Assembly: GCA_035548495.1 (NCBI GenBank)
Contig: DASZSV010000072.1
Location: 1 to 64,000 of the forward strand
Reading direction: 5' to 3'
Source: CAILZL01 sp035548495
GTDB lineage: Bacteria; Pseudomonadota; Gammaproteobacteria; Steroidobacterales; Steroidobacteraceae
Length of the DNA stretch: 64,000 nucleotides
Part shown: positions 44,105 through 53,147 of the stretch, piece after piece
How the letters are laid out: the number at the start of each line of letters is the position of its first letter
How positions within the stretch are numbered: the stretch's first letter is position 1
Position numbers and translations under genes: made by a program
The notes under the pieces: generated by a model
What the model was told of the DNA's origin: nothing
The model's database searches: none
What the model saw: the letters and a program-made list of their open reading frames with translations, nothing else

Positions 44105-44646
44105 AACAGCGGGCAGGCATGTGGTGCAGCCCGCTGGTGCTGTTTCTGTTCATCATTCCGCAATGCAGGGCGGCGACACTGCAATACCAGATCGAAGCGG
44201 CATTTCTGTTCAACTTCACGCAATTTGTCGACTGGCCCGCGACGGCCTTCGACAGCAATAACAGTCCGCTGGTGATTGGTGTGCTCGGTGAAGATCCCTT
44301 CGGCAGCGATCTTGATGATATTGTGCGTGGTGAAGTGGTCAACGGACATCCGCTGGCTGTCGAACGTTATCGCAGCGTGCAGGAGATTCATCGCTGTCAC
44401 GTCCTGTTTATTGCTGATTCGGAAAATGCAGCATTTCGCAGCACCCTGCTGGCACTGAAACACCGCAATGTGCTGACCGTCAGCAATCTCGATGGATTTG
44501 CGAAGGCCGGTGGCGTGGTGCGTTTCCGCATTGCTGACAACAAGCTGCGGTTTCGTATCAATGTGAATGCTGCGCATGAAGCGCAACTGGTCATCAGTTC
44601 CAAATTACTCAGACAGGCCGAACTGGTCGGCTCCACGGAGGATTGA
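44101..44646 (+). CDS. YfiR-like periplasmic protein (DUF4154)
   Basis: 181 residues from the ATG at 44101. Signal peptide (CSPLVLFLFIIPQCRA) and then the DUF4154/YfiR core: QIEAAFLFNFTQFVDWP, VIGVLGEDPFGSDLDDIV, CHVLFIADSE, LTVSNLDGFAKAGGVVRF and IADNKLRFRINVNAA. YfiR in Pseudomonas is a periplasmic repressor of the diguanylate cyclase YfiN; here the adjacent membrane partner is instead a histidine kinase, so it likely modulates the sensor domain of that kinase. Confidence 0.9.
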   Translation: MKQRAGMWCSPLVLFLFIIPQCRAATLQYQIEAAFLFNFTQFVDWPATAFDSNNSPLVIGVLGEDPFGSDLDDIVRGEVVNGHPLAVERYRSVQEIHRCHVLFIADSENAAFRSTLLALKHRNVLTVSNLDGFAKAGGVVRFRIADNKLRFRINVNAAHEAQLVISSKLLRQAELVGSTED

Positions 44647-44648
44647 AC

Positions 44649-47462
44649 ATGCTGCGCAATGTACCGATCCGCCGCAAGATGATGCTGATGCTGATGATCA
44701 CCAGCGGCACCGTGCTGTTGCTGACCTGCCTGGCCTTCATCACTTATGAATATCATGAATTCCGCCGGCACGCGGTCAGCAACATCACCACACTGGCGAA
44801 GGTGCTGGCCACCAACAGCACAGCCGCGCTGGCTTTTGACAACACTGACGATGCGAATGATGTCCTGCAGGTACTGAAGGCGGAGCCGAGCATTGTGGCG
44901 GCCGCACTGTACGACAGGAATGGTCATCTGTTTGCACGCTATCCGCGGCAGATGGATGCGGGCCGCTTTCCACATGCCATCGGCAACGATGGTTATCAGT
45001 TCGCGTCATCGGCGCTGCTGTACTGGATGCCGGTGAAACAGGACGATACGCATGTGCTTGGCAAATTGTATCTGCAGGCGGACCAGCATCTCCTTGAAGC
45101 CGAGTTGCGCCTGTACATGGTCATTGCTGCGGTGATGACAGCCATTGCATTCCTGATTGCCTATCTGATTGCGCGTGTCATGCAGGGACAGATATCGCGG
45201 CCCTTGCTGGCGCTGTCCGACACGGCGAATGCGGTGGCACGCGATGGCGACTATTCCGTGCGCGCAACGAAGATCGGCCGGGACGAGTTTGGCCAGTTGA
45301 CCGATGTATTCAATCGCATGCTGGAACAGATACAGCGTCAGGATCAGGATGTCAGTGAAGGCCGCGAACAACTGCATGCCATCATCGACACTGCCAGTGA
45401 AGGCATCATCACCGTGGATGACCACGGCATCATCGAGTCATTCAATCTCATGGCATCGCGCATCTTCGGCTATGCGGCCAGTGAAGTGCTGGGAAAGAAC
45501 GTCAGGATGCTGATGCCGGACAGCTATGCCGTGCATCATGATGATTACATCGGTAACTATCTGCGCACCGGCGAGAAAAAGATTATTGGCATCGGCCGCG
45601 AAGTCACCGGGTTGCGCAAGGGCGGCAGCACCTTTCCGATGGACCTTGCCGTGGTCGAAGTGCGGCTGCATGGCAAGCGCAAGTTTTCCGGCTTTGTGCG
45701 CGACATTACGCAGCGCAAGGAAGCCGATGCGAAATTGCAGGCGCAGCTCAGCCGTCTGGCATTGATGAATCGCATCACGCGCGCGATTGCCGAACGGCAG
45801 GATCTGCAGAGCATCTTCCAGGTTGCAGTGCGCAGTGTGGAACAGGATCTGCCGCTGGATTTTGCATGCATGTGTCTGTATGACCCGGTGACACAGCAAC
45901 TCATCGTCACCAGTGTCGGCGTGCAGAGTGCATCGCTGGCGCTGGAACTCGCTATGCCGGAACAGGCGCGCATCGCCATCGACCAGAATGGCCTGTCACG
46001 CTGTGTCATGGGTTATCTGGTGTATGAACATGATCTTGCCGCGATCCAGTTTCCGTTTGCACGGCGTCTTGCAGGCGGCGGTCTGGGTTCACTGGTGGCT
46101 GCGCCGCTGCTTGCAGAGAGCAAGGTGTTCGGTGCATTGCTGGCAGCGCGTCAATCGGTCAATGGTTTCAATGCCGGTGAAGTCGAGTTCCTCGGACAAC
46201 TCAGCGAACATGTTGCGCTGGCTGCACACAGTGCGCAGTTGTACGGCGCATTGCAAAAAGCCTATGACGATTTGCGCCGGAGCCAGCAAACCATTCTGCA
46301 ACAGGAACGCCTGAGTGCGCTGGGTCAGATTGCCAGCGGCGTGGCGCATGACATCAACAATGCGGTGTCGCCCATCACGCTGTATACGGAATCATTGCTG
46401 CAACATGAACCCGGCCTGAGCGAGCGCACGCGCAAGTATCTGGGCACCATTCAGCGTGCAGTGGAAGATGTGGCATTGACAGTCAGCCGCATGCGCGAGT
46501 TTTATCGCGTACGCGAACCGCAACTGGATCTGGCGCAAATTGATTTGAATGTCATTGCACAGCAGGTGATTGAACTGACTCGTGCACGCTGGCACAACGT
46601 GCCGCAGGAACGTGGCGCGGTGATTGAACTGAAAACCGAATTCACCGATCCGCTGCCCAAGGTAATGGGCGCAGAGAACGAGATTCGCGATGCACTGACC
46701 AATCTCATTTTCAATGCTGCCGATGCCATGCCGGAGGGCGGTACGCTGATGCTGCGCACCAGCGTCGTGATTCGCGATGAACAGGGTGCACAGGATACCT
46801 TTGTATGCATCGAAGTCAGTGACTCCGGCATCGGCATGGATGAAACCACACGCAAACGCTGTCTCGAACCTTTCTTCACCACCAAGGGTGAGCGTGGCAC
46901 CGGACTGGGTCTGGCGATGGTATATGGCATGGTCAAGCGTCACAGTGCTGAATTGCAGATTGACAGCGAGCCAGGGCGCGGCACCACCATACGATTGATA
47001 TTCGCCACCGCAGTGTTGTCCATCGACGATGGCCAGCCGCAAATGGCATTGCAGCGCCCGCCGCGCCCATTGTCGTTGCTGATCATTGATGATGATCCGG
47101 TGATCATTGAATCGCTGACGGAAGTGTTGCGTCGCGATGGTCATCAGGTGACATCGGCCAATGGCGGCGCCGCAGGCATCGAAGCATTCCGCAGTGCACT
47201 GCATCAGTATCGCAAGTTTGACGTGGTCATCACTGATCTTGGCATGCCGTACGTTGATGGACGCGCCGTCGCTGCCGCAGTGAAGACGGCATCATCAGCA
47301 ACCCCGGTGATATTGCTCACCGGATGGGGTCACCGTTTGCAGGCGGAGAATGACCGCCCTGCGCATGTGGATCGCATTCTCAACAAACCGCCGAAGATGG
47401 AGGAGCTGCGGCGTACGCTGGCCGCACTGGTCATGTCGGCAACCACACCGATCAACTCATGA
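44649..47462 (+). CDS. Hybrid histidine kinase with CHASE8-like sensor, HAMP, PAS, GAF and receiver
   Basis: 937 residues. Helix at about 10-33, periplasmic CHASE8-like domain (about 34-150: STAALAFDNTDDANDVLQVL, ALYDRNGHLFARYP), second helix (about 155-178), HAMP (ISRPLLALSDTANAV), PAS (EGIITVDDHGIIESFN, FixL-like), GAF (about 365-530), HisKA with phosphoacceptor His567 in SGVAHDINNAVSPITLY, HATPase (NLIFNAADAMPEGG, DSGIGM, GTGLGLAMVYG) and a C-terminal receiver (Asp863 in VVITDLGMP). YfiN-type proteins share the CHASE8-HAMP front end, supporting control by the YfiR-like protein encoded just before it. Confidence 0.9.
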   Translation: MLRNVPIRRKMMLMLMITSGTVLLLTCLAFITYEYHEFRRHAVSNITTLAKVLATNSTAALAFDNTDDANDVLQVLKAEPSIVAAALYDRNGHLFARYPRQMDAGRFPHAIGNDGYQFASSALLYWMPVKQDDTHVLGKLYLQADQHLLEAELRLYMVIAAVMTAIAFLIAYLIARVMQGQISRPLLALSDTANAVARDGDYSVRATKIGRDEFGQLTDVFNRMLEQIQRQDQDVSEGREQLHAIIDTASEGIITVDDHGIIESFNLMASRIFGYAASEVLGKNVRMLMPDSYAVHHDDYIGNYLRTGEKKIIGIGREVTGLRKGGSTFPMDLAVVEVRLHGKRKFSGFVRDITQRKEADAKLQAQLSRLALMNRITRAIAERQDLQSIFQVAVRSVEQDLPLDFACMCLYDPVTQQLIVTSVGVQSASLALELAMPEQARIAIDQNGLSRCVMGYLVYEHDLAAIQFPFARRLAGGGLGSLVAAPLLAESKVFGALLAARQSVNGFNAGEVEFLGQLSEHVALAAHSAQLYGALQKAYDDLRRSQQTILQQERLSALGQIASGVAHDINNAVSPITLYTESLLQHEPGLSERTRKYLGTIQRAVEDVALTVSRMREFYRVREPQLDLAQIDLNVIAQQVIELTRARWHNVPQERGAVIELKTEFTDPLPKVMGAENEIRDALTNLIFNAADAMPEGGTLMLRTSVVIRDEQGAQDTFVCIEVSDSGIGMDETTRKRCLEPFFTTKGERGTGLGLAMVYGMVKRHSAELQIDSEPGRGTTIRLIFATAVLSIDDGQPQMALQRPPRPLSLLIIDDDPVIIESLTEVLRRDGHQVTSANGGAAGIEAFRSALHQYRKFDVVITDLGMPYVDGRAVAAAVKTASSATPVILLTGWGHRLQAENDRPAHVDRILNKPPKMEELRRTLAALVMSATTPINS

Positions 47463-48610
47463 ACACCGAAGCCACTACTGCACACCTGCTCGTGGTTGAT
47501 GATAACCCCGTGCACATGACGGCACTCAGCGATACCTTGATGGATGCAGGATACAAGGTGACCGGTGCGAGCACTGGGGCTGATGCATTAAGCCTGATGC
47601 GTACGCAGAGTTTTGATCTGGTGCTGACTGATCTGCGCATGCCGGAAATGGATGGCATTGATTTTTTGCGCCGCGCACAGGAACTGGATGCAAACATGGT
47701 GGGCATTGTGATGACCGGCCATGCTGCCGTCGATACGGCGATTGAAGCGATGAAGGCCGGTGCGCTGGATTACATTCTCAAGCCATTCAAGCTGGGCACC
47801 ATTCTGCCGGTGTTGCGGCGCGGACTGGAAGTGCGTCACCTGCGCAGGGAAATTGCACAGTTGCAACAGCGTGTGCGTGAACATGTTGCCGAACTGGAAT
47901 CTGCCAACAAGGAACTCGAAGCATTTTCCTATTCGGTGTCGCATGATCTGCGTGCGCCGTTGCGTGTCATCAACGGCATGTCGAGCGTGCTGGTCGAAAC
48001 ATATGCCCCGCAAATGCCCGACGATGCACAGCAATTGTTGCTGCGCATCCGCGGCAGCGCCGACCAGATGGGACAGCTCATTGATCATCTGCTGAAGTTT
48101 TCCAGTCTTGGCCGCCAGCCATTGAACAAACAACTGGTGGACATCACTGCACTGGTGAATGAAGTCATCGACATGCTGCGTCAGTCCGAAGGCGTCAACA
48201 AGATCAGTGTAGCGGTGAGAGCATTGCCGGTGGCGTCGGGAGACCGGGTGTTGCTGCGTCAGGTGTTTGCCAATCTGTTGTCCAATGCATTCAAGTTCAC
48301 GCGTCATCAGGCGCAACCCAGTGTCACGGTGGGTTGCCTGCGCAAAGGTGAAGAGAATGTTTACTTTGTGCGCGATAATGGCGCGGGGTTTGACATGCAG
48401 CAGGCGGGTGAACTGTTCAAGGTATTTCGCCGTCTGCATCGCAAGGAGGAATTTGAAGGCACCGGTGTGGGTCTGGCGCTGGTGCAGCGCATTGTGCAAC
48501 GGCATGGCGGACGCATCTGGGCTGAAAGCGAAAAAGGCAGGGGCGCCGTGTTCTATTTCACGCTGGAAGGTGCGGATAATCCAGTCATCGCCAGAGTGGT
48601 CAAGCCCTGA
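47459..48610 (+). CDS. Receiver-histidine kinase
   Basis: 383 residues: N-terminal receiver (LLVVDDNP, phosphoacceptor Asp58 in LVLTDLRMPEMDG, Lys in YILKPF), coiled coil (about 125-155), HisKA with His162 in FSYSVSHDLRAPLRVIN, and HATPase (ANLLSNAFKFTRHQA, RDNGAGFDMQQA, EGTGVGLALVQRIVQRHGG). The kinase part is of the bacteriophytochrome-like type. It is soluble and overlaps the hybrid kinase gene by 4 nt, so a phosphorelay from the first kinase is likely. No DNA-binding or c-di-GMP output domain is attached. Confidence 0.93.
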   Translation: MNTEATTAHLLVVDDNPVHMTALSDTLMDAGYKVTGASTGADALSLMRTQSFDLVLTDLRMPEMDGIDFLRRAQELDANMVGIVMTGHAAVDTAIEAMKAGALDYILKPFKLGTILPVLRRGLEVRHLRREIAQLQQRVREHVAELESANKELEAFSYSVSHDLRAPLRVINGMSSVLVETYAPQMPDDAQQLLLRIRGSADQMGQLIDHLLKFSSLGRQPLNKQLVDITALVNEVIDMLRQSEGVNKISVAVRALPVASGDRVLLRQVFANLLSNAFKFTRHQAQPSVTVGCLRKGEENVYFVRDNGAGFDMQQAGELFKVFRRLHRKEEFEGTGVGLALVQRIVQRHGGRIWAESEKGRGAVFYFTLEGADNPVIARVVKP

Positions 48611-48746
48611 AATTTTCCGCTGCATCGTAACCTTGATGCAGCATGGCGTCAGGCCCCGTGTTGTTCCGTGTTGCACACCACGCATTGCACTTCAGATTGC
48701 AGTGAAGCGGCCGATGATGGGTTGAATCAATCCGTCTTCCACACCA

Positions 48747-50756
48747 ATGCCATCGCCTTCAGTTCACACATCAGACATTGAATGTACCGGTCAGGAACGC
48801 ATCCTGACCGAGTGTGTGCATCAGGCTTACTGTGTTGCACCGAGGGTATTTCTGCCTGCGGTGCTGCTGTCGCTGTTGCTGGCCATGGGTGTGTGGCATC
48901 AGGTGTCGCATGCGTGGTTGATCACGTGGATGATCGCGCTGGTCATGTGTTATGCCATTCGCGTTGTTGACTGGCGACGGTATCACGCCATGCCTGCAAC
49001 ACAACGCAATGCAGGCACGTGGCGCCGGCACATGCGGATGCTGGCGGGCATCAACGGATTGATCTGGGGACTGGCAGCAGCCCTGCCCAGCGATCAGGAA
49101 AATCGTGTGTCGTTCTTTGCCGGTTTTGTACTTGCCGGTGTCAGTGCCGGCGCCGTGCCCGGCATGTCCAGTGTGCCGCGTGCCGCCATTGCTTTTGTTG
49201 CTGGCTGCATCGCGCCATTTGCAGTACATGCATTTGCACTTGGCGGCATGCACAGCATGTTGACTGGTTTCATGGCGGTATTGTTTGCGGCGGTGATGAT
49301 GATCACCATAGTATCAACGCATGCGCGCATCGAGACTGTCATCCGCCAGCAATTGCAGCTTGCACAACGTGATGCGCAGCTTGCCGTCAATCTGCAGCAA
49401 TTGCAGTGGCAACAGCAGATCAACGACACGGTGGCGCTGGTGCAATCGCGCATCATGCACAACATCGAACCGCAATCATTGTTCGCGCAGATTCTGGATG
49501 AAGTGATGCGATTGACCGGCAGCCGCGGCGGTTTCATTGCCGAAGTAGTGCGGGATGATCATGGCGTGCCCTGTTCAGGGCATTGCGCGCGCAGCGGCAC
49601 ATTGCAGGACAGCGCGGCATCTGCCCGCGTCAATCGCGGTCATCTGGATGAGCTGCTGGCGGAATGCATCAGGACTGGCGAAGCCGTGGTCATCAATCAT
49701 GCAGGCAATGATTCACTTGATGCGGATGCGCGTGATGGCATGCAGATGCAGTCCTTCCTTGGTATGCCGCTGTATGCACAACAGCAACTGGTGGGTGTGC
49801 TGGGTCTGGCAGATCGCGCCGATGGATTCGATGCCGCGTTGATCAGTCAATTGCATTCAGTGCAGCATACCATCGGCCAGATCATGCTCGGTGTGCGCAA
49901 TGAACAACTGCGCCGCGCTGCCAATGACAGCTTGCGCAAGACCAAAACCCAGTTGCACAACTTCATCACCTATGCACCTGCTGCGGTGGCGATGTTCGAT
50001 GGCGATCTGCGTTACATTGCCTACAGCAGACGCTGGCTCAGCGATCACGGCCTGCCCGAAACGAGCATCATTTCGCGCAACTATTTCGAGGTGATGCCCG
50101 ACACCACCAACATGATGCGCGATGCCTTTGCATCGACACTGGCCGGCGAGTTGCAGAGCAATGATCAGTATCCCTACATTCGCAACGATGGCCAGGTGCG
50201 CTGGTTCCGCTGGGAAATGCGGCCGTGGTATGAAGACAATGGTTCGTTGGGCGGCGTGGTGATGTACAGCGAAGACATCACCGAAGCCAAGCGCGCCAAC
50301 GATGCATTGCTGGCGCGTGAACGCCTGCTCGACAAGCTCGGTGCACAGGTGCCCGGCGTGATGTTTCAGGGGCGCTGGCGTCCGGGTGCCGGATTCAGGT
50401 TCACCTTTGTCAGCGTCAATGCCGAAAAATTGTGCGGCTTCACAGCGCGGCAGATTTGCGAGCAACCGCAGATGTATCTCAAACTGTTTGATGCGCCAGA
50501 ACGCGCGCGCTTGCGCAAGGCAGCGCAGGTTGCGGCATCGCGTGCCGGCGGCATTCACTTGCAGTTGCGCATGCGGGCACTGGATCAGACGATGCGCTGG
50601 GTGCAGATTGATACGGTTGCCGAACGTCTCGCCGATGCGAGCATCCTCTGGTATGGCTATATCGAAGATGTGTCACTGCGGCATCAAATGGCCTTGCAAC
50701 TGGCGCAATGGACAGCGCAACCGGAGTATCCCGATCGCACCAGTTCTGCGGCGTGA
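48747..50756 (+). CDS. Membrane GAF-PAS-PAS sensor without output domain
   Basis: 669 residues. Five to six membrane helices at about 30-195 (a MASE-like module), coiled coil (RQQLQLAQRDAQLAVNLQQL), GAF (about 225-375), PAS (about 395-525, FITYAPAAVAMFDGDLRYIAYS, WFRWEMRPWYEDNGSLGGVVMYSEDI) and a second PAS (about 530-650), ending DRTSSAA. No kinase, GGDEF, EAL or DNA-binding domain follows; the next 40 bases show no continuation, so it is either truncated or signals by protein contact. It lies 136 bp behind the receiver-kinase on the same strand. Confidence 0.82.
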   Translation: MPSPSVHTSDIECTGQERILTECVHQAYCVAPRVFLPAVLLSLLLAMGVWHQVSHAWLITWMIALVMCYAIRVVDWRRYHAMPATQRNAGTWRRHMRMLAGINGLIWGLAAALPSDQENRVSFFAGFVLAGVSAGAVPGMSSVPRAAIAFVAGCIAPFAVHAFALGGMHSMLTGFMAVLFAAVMMITIVSTHARIETVIRQQLQLAQRDAQLAVNLQQLQWQQQINDTVALVQSRIMHNIEPQSLFAQILDEVMRLTGSRGGFIAEVVRDDHGVPCSGHCARSGTLQDSAASARVNRGHLDELLAECIRTGEAVVINHAGNDSLDADARDGMQMQSFLGMPLYAQQQLVGVLGLADRADGFDAALISQLHSVQHTIGQIMLGVRNEQLRRAANDSLRKTKTQLHNFITYAPAAVAMFDGDLRYIAYSRRWLSDHGLPETSIISRNYFEVMPDTTNMMRDAFASTLAGELQSNDQYPYIRNDGQVRWFRWEMRPWYEDNGSLGGVVMYSEDITEAKRANDALLARERLLDKLGAQVPGVMFQGRWRPGAGFRFTFVSVNAEKLCGFTARQICEQPQMYLKLFDAPERARLRKAAQVAASRAGGIHLQLRMRALDQTMRWVQIDTVAERLADASILWYGYIEDVSLRHQMALQLAQWTAQPEYPDRTSSAA

Positions 50757-50796
50757 AAGCATGATACCGGCACTGCGGATGCGGTATTGATGAACA

Positions 50797-51570
50797 TCAA
50801 TCCTGCATGCTGATCCACTTGCGATTGCCTGGCGATGCCCATTCCCGCATCGGTGTGTCATACAGCGCGCTCATGCTGCCGCCATTGATGATGCCGGTGT
50901 CGCCATGCTGCCAGCGGCCGTCGCCGAACAACAGCAAGGCATGATCCGCGAATTGCAGCGCCAGATTGGGATCATGCAGGCTCATGATCACTGCACAACC
51001 TTCATGGGCCTTGTGACGCAGCAGCTTCAGCACCTGCAATTGATGTTGTGGATCGAGATGATTCACCGGTTCATCAAGTACAAATATGGTTGGGCATTGC
51101 GCCAGCGCCACTGCAATCGCCAGACGGCGGCGTTCACCGCCCGACAATGTTTGTACACTGCGCTGCGTGAAACCGCCGAGATCAACCGCAGCCAGTGCAT
51201 GGTGTGCAATATCGTAGTCATGCGCGGATTCCCACTGCCAGAAATCAATGTGGGGATGACGGCCGCTGACAGCGCATTCCAGTACAGTCACTGGAAAAGG
51301 TTCTTCAATGTCCTGTGCAACAAACGCCAGTTGTTGTGCAATCCGCCGGCGCGGCAATGACGGCATGGGCTGATCATTGAGCAGCACAACGCCGCTCTCA
51401 AAGTCACGCAAGCCCGCGAGTGTGTGCAAGGTCAGTGATTTGCCTGTGCCGTTTCTGCCCAGCACACAGGTGATGGTGCCGGGCATCAATGACATGTGCA
51501 GTTGCGACACCAGCGTTCGGTCATTCACTGCGATGTTCAGGCCTGAGCACTGCAATCCCGCGTGAGGCAT
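50797..51570 (-). CDS. FecE/BtuD-type ABC ATPase
   Basis: 257 residues. Walker A LGRNGTGKSLT, signature LSGGERRRLAIA, Walker B IFVLDEPVNHLD, switch MSLHDPNLA, all intact. The sequence type is that of ATPases for iron-siderophore, haem or vitamin B12 import. The ATG at 51570 makes a one-base TGATG overlap with the preceding zincin-like gene. The only matching permease in the window is at 56.2 kb on the same strand, separated by two plus-strand genes. Confidence 0.88.
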   Translation of the reverse strand: MPHAGLQCSGLNIAVNDRTLVSQLHMSLMPGTITCVLGRNGTGKSLTLHTLAGLRDFESGVVLLNDQPMPSLPRRRIAQQLAFVAQDIEEPFPVTVLECAVSGRHPHIDFWQWESAHDYDIAHHALAAVDLGGFTQRSVQTLSGGERRRLAIAVALAQCPTIFVLDEPVNHLDPQHQLQVLKLLRHKAHEGCAVIMSLHDPNLALQFADHALLLFGDGRWQHGDTGIINGGSMSALYDTPMREWASPGNRKWISMQD

Positions 51571-52343
51571 CACTGCTTGATCCAGTTGATTTCACGTGCA
51601 GTGAGTGGACCAATGACCACTTGTCGCAGTGAGTCCGGTTGTATGGCTTTGAGTGGTGAGATGGCAATGCGGCCGGCCATCAGTTCTGCCTGCTGTTGCG
51701 GATAATGCGGTTCCTGATCCGGATCGCCAAAACCATCGGGATAAATGGGTTGATTGTTGCTCAGGTCATACTTGTCGGTGGCGCCCAGTGTATGCAGCAA
51801 TTCATGTGCAATCACCACTTGATTGGCGCCGCGCTGATTGTCCGCTGCAAACAGATGGGCAATACCCAGCATGCCTTTTTGCAATCCAATGGAATCCGGC
51901 AACGATGTTGCACGCGCCGGATCGTGATACAGCAGGAACATGCGGATACGCACCATGGGTCCGGGCGGCGTTGGTGCGCGCCACGCAAACCAGCGCAGCC
52001 TGAGACTCCACCACATGATGTCAAGACGTGATGGATGTGTGTTGATCAATGGCGGTACGTGCTGCAGTGGAGGTGCAAGCGTGAAACGGAAAGGATGATC
52101 AAGCTTCAAGTCATAGTCATGCGCCTGCTGATCAAAGAAGGTTTCGATGGTTGCAAAATCGGCAGCCTGCAATGTGTTGATGTAACCGGCGGCCGCATCG
52201 CTGCCATCGGCATTCACTGGATACAAGGCCACCTGAATGGAACTGCGCCATTCCTTTGGATAGGAGCTTTCCGTCAGTGCATTCAGGCCGACAAACAGCA
52301 GGATCAGCAGCAGAATGGCAATGCGAATCTTGCGGAACATCAT
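51570..52343 (-). CDS. Membrane-anchored zincin-like protein
   Basis: 257 residues: one N-terminal membrane helix (IRIAILLLILLFVGLNAL), then a periplasmic domain. The motif HELLHTLGATD at 180-190 gives HExxHxxGxxD, the zinc-ligand pattern of zincins that use Asp as third ligand. Further features are LDIMWWSLRLRWFAWRA and YDLSNNQPIYPDGFGDP. No characterised family is recognised. The start overlaps the pdxH stop by 4 nt and the stop overlaps the ATPase start, so it is embedded in a pdxH-zincin-ATPase operon. Activity is inferred from the motif alone. Confidence 0.75.
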   Translation of the reverse strand: MMFRKIRIAILLLILLFVGLNALTESSYPKEWRSSIQVALYPVNADGSDAAAGYINTLQAADFATIETFFDQQAHDYDLKLDHPFRFTLAPPLQHVPPLINTHPSRLDIMWWSLRLRWFAWRAPTPPGPMVRIRMFLLYHDPARATSLPDSIGLQKGMLGIAHLFAADNQRGANQVVIAHELLHTLGATDKYDLSNNQPIYPDGFGDPDQEPHYPQQQAELMAGRIAISPLKAIQPDSLRQVVIGPLTAREINWIKQ

Positions 52344-52987
52344 GGATTCAGGCGTGTGGCCTGCCAGTTGTTGCCCGCAAAGTTGAATTCATCCACAGGA
52401 ATGATGGCGCGTGTCCAGCGTGCGCGATCATGCACGCGGCCGGGGCCTTCCACCCACAACTCAAGACTGGTGATCCATAGACGATAACCACCCCAGTGCG
52501 GTGGCCGCGGCACGGCGCTGTTGGCAAAACGTTGTGTGACTTCATCCACCTGTGTCATCAATTGCGCGCGTGACGCCAGTGGTCTGCTTTGCTGACTGGC
52601 CCATGCGCCCAACTGGCTGATCACGGCGCGAATGTTGAAGTATGCATCGCTTTCGGCAACCGGTGATTTAACCACCTGGCCCTGCAAACGCACCTGGCGA
52701 TGCAGGTGATCCCAGTGCATCACCGTGGCGGCATAGGGATGTGTTGCCAGTTCCTGCCCCTTTGTTGACTGGTAATTGGTATAGAAAGTGACATAACCGT
52801 TGTTAACGTTGAATTGCTTGCATAACACAATGCGTGCATCGGGATGACCATCGGCAGTAACAGTGGCCAGCGTCATGGCGTCGGGATTGGGTTGCTGTGC
52901 GTGCTCGCGCGCGTATCGCAACCATTCATCGAGCAATGGCAATGGATTGCCGGGCAGTTCATCGGGAAGAAAATCGTTATGATGCAT
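52340..52987 (-). CDS. pdxH: Pyridoxamine 5'-phosphate oxidase
   Basis: 215 residues from the ATG at 52987 (MHHNDFLPDELPGNPLPLL); an upstream in-frame ATG adds 20 unlikely residues. FMN enzyme that oxidises pyridoxine or pyridoxamine 5'-phosphate to PLP. Visible: MTLATVTADGHPDARIVLCK, the FMN-binding FYTNYQSTKGQELATHP, VRLQGQVVKSP, and the C-terminal PPHWGGYRLWITSLELWV and WQATRLNP, with the terminal RLNP typical of the family (usually RLAP). Confidence 0.95.
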   Translation of the reverse strand: MHHNDFLPDELPGNPLPLLDEWLRYAREHAQQPNPDAMTLATVTADGHPDARIVLCKQFNVNNGYVTFYTNYQSTKGQELATHPYAATVMHWDHLHRQVRLQGQVVKSPVAESDAYFNIRAVISQLGAWASQQSRPLASRAQLMTQVDEVTQRFANSAVPRPPHWGGYRLWITSLELWVEGPGRVHDRARWTRAIIPVDEFNFAGNNWQATRLNP

Positions 52988-53147
52988 GGCTTCTTGCAAT
53001 GGATGGCACAGGTGCGCAATTATGAACCAGTGCCGGGGAATATGCATGACGGCACATGGTCCGCCACGGAATTATTTATGCGCAATGAAAGGTCAATAGC
53101 GTGTTGCCGGTATTCGCGAAACCGTATTTTTATGCTGGAATCTGCCC

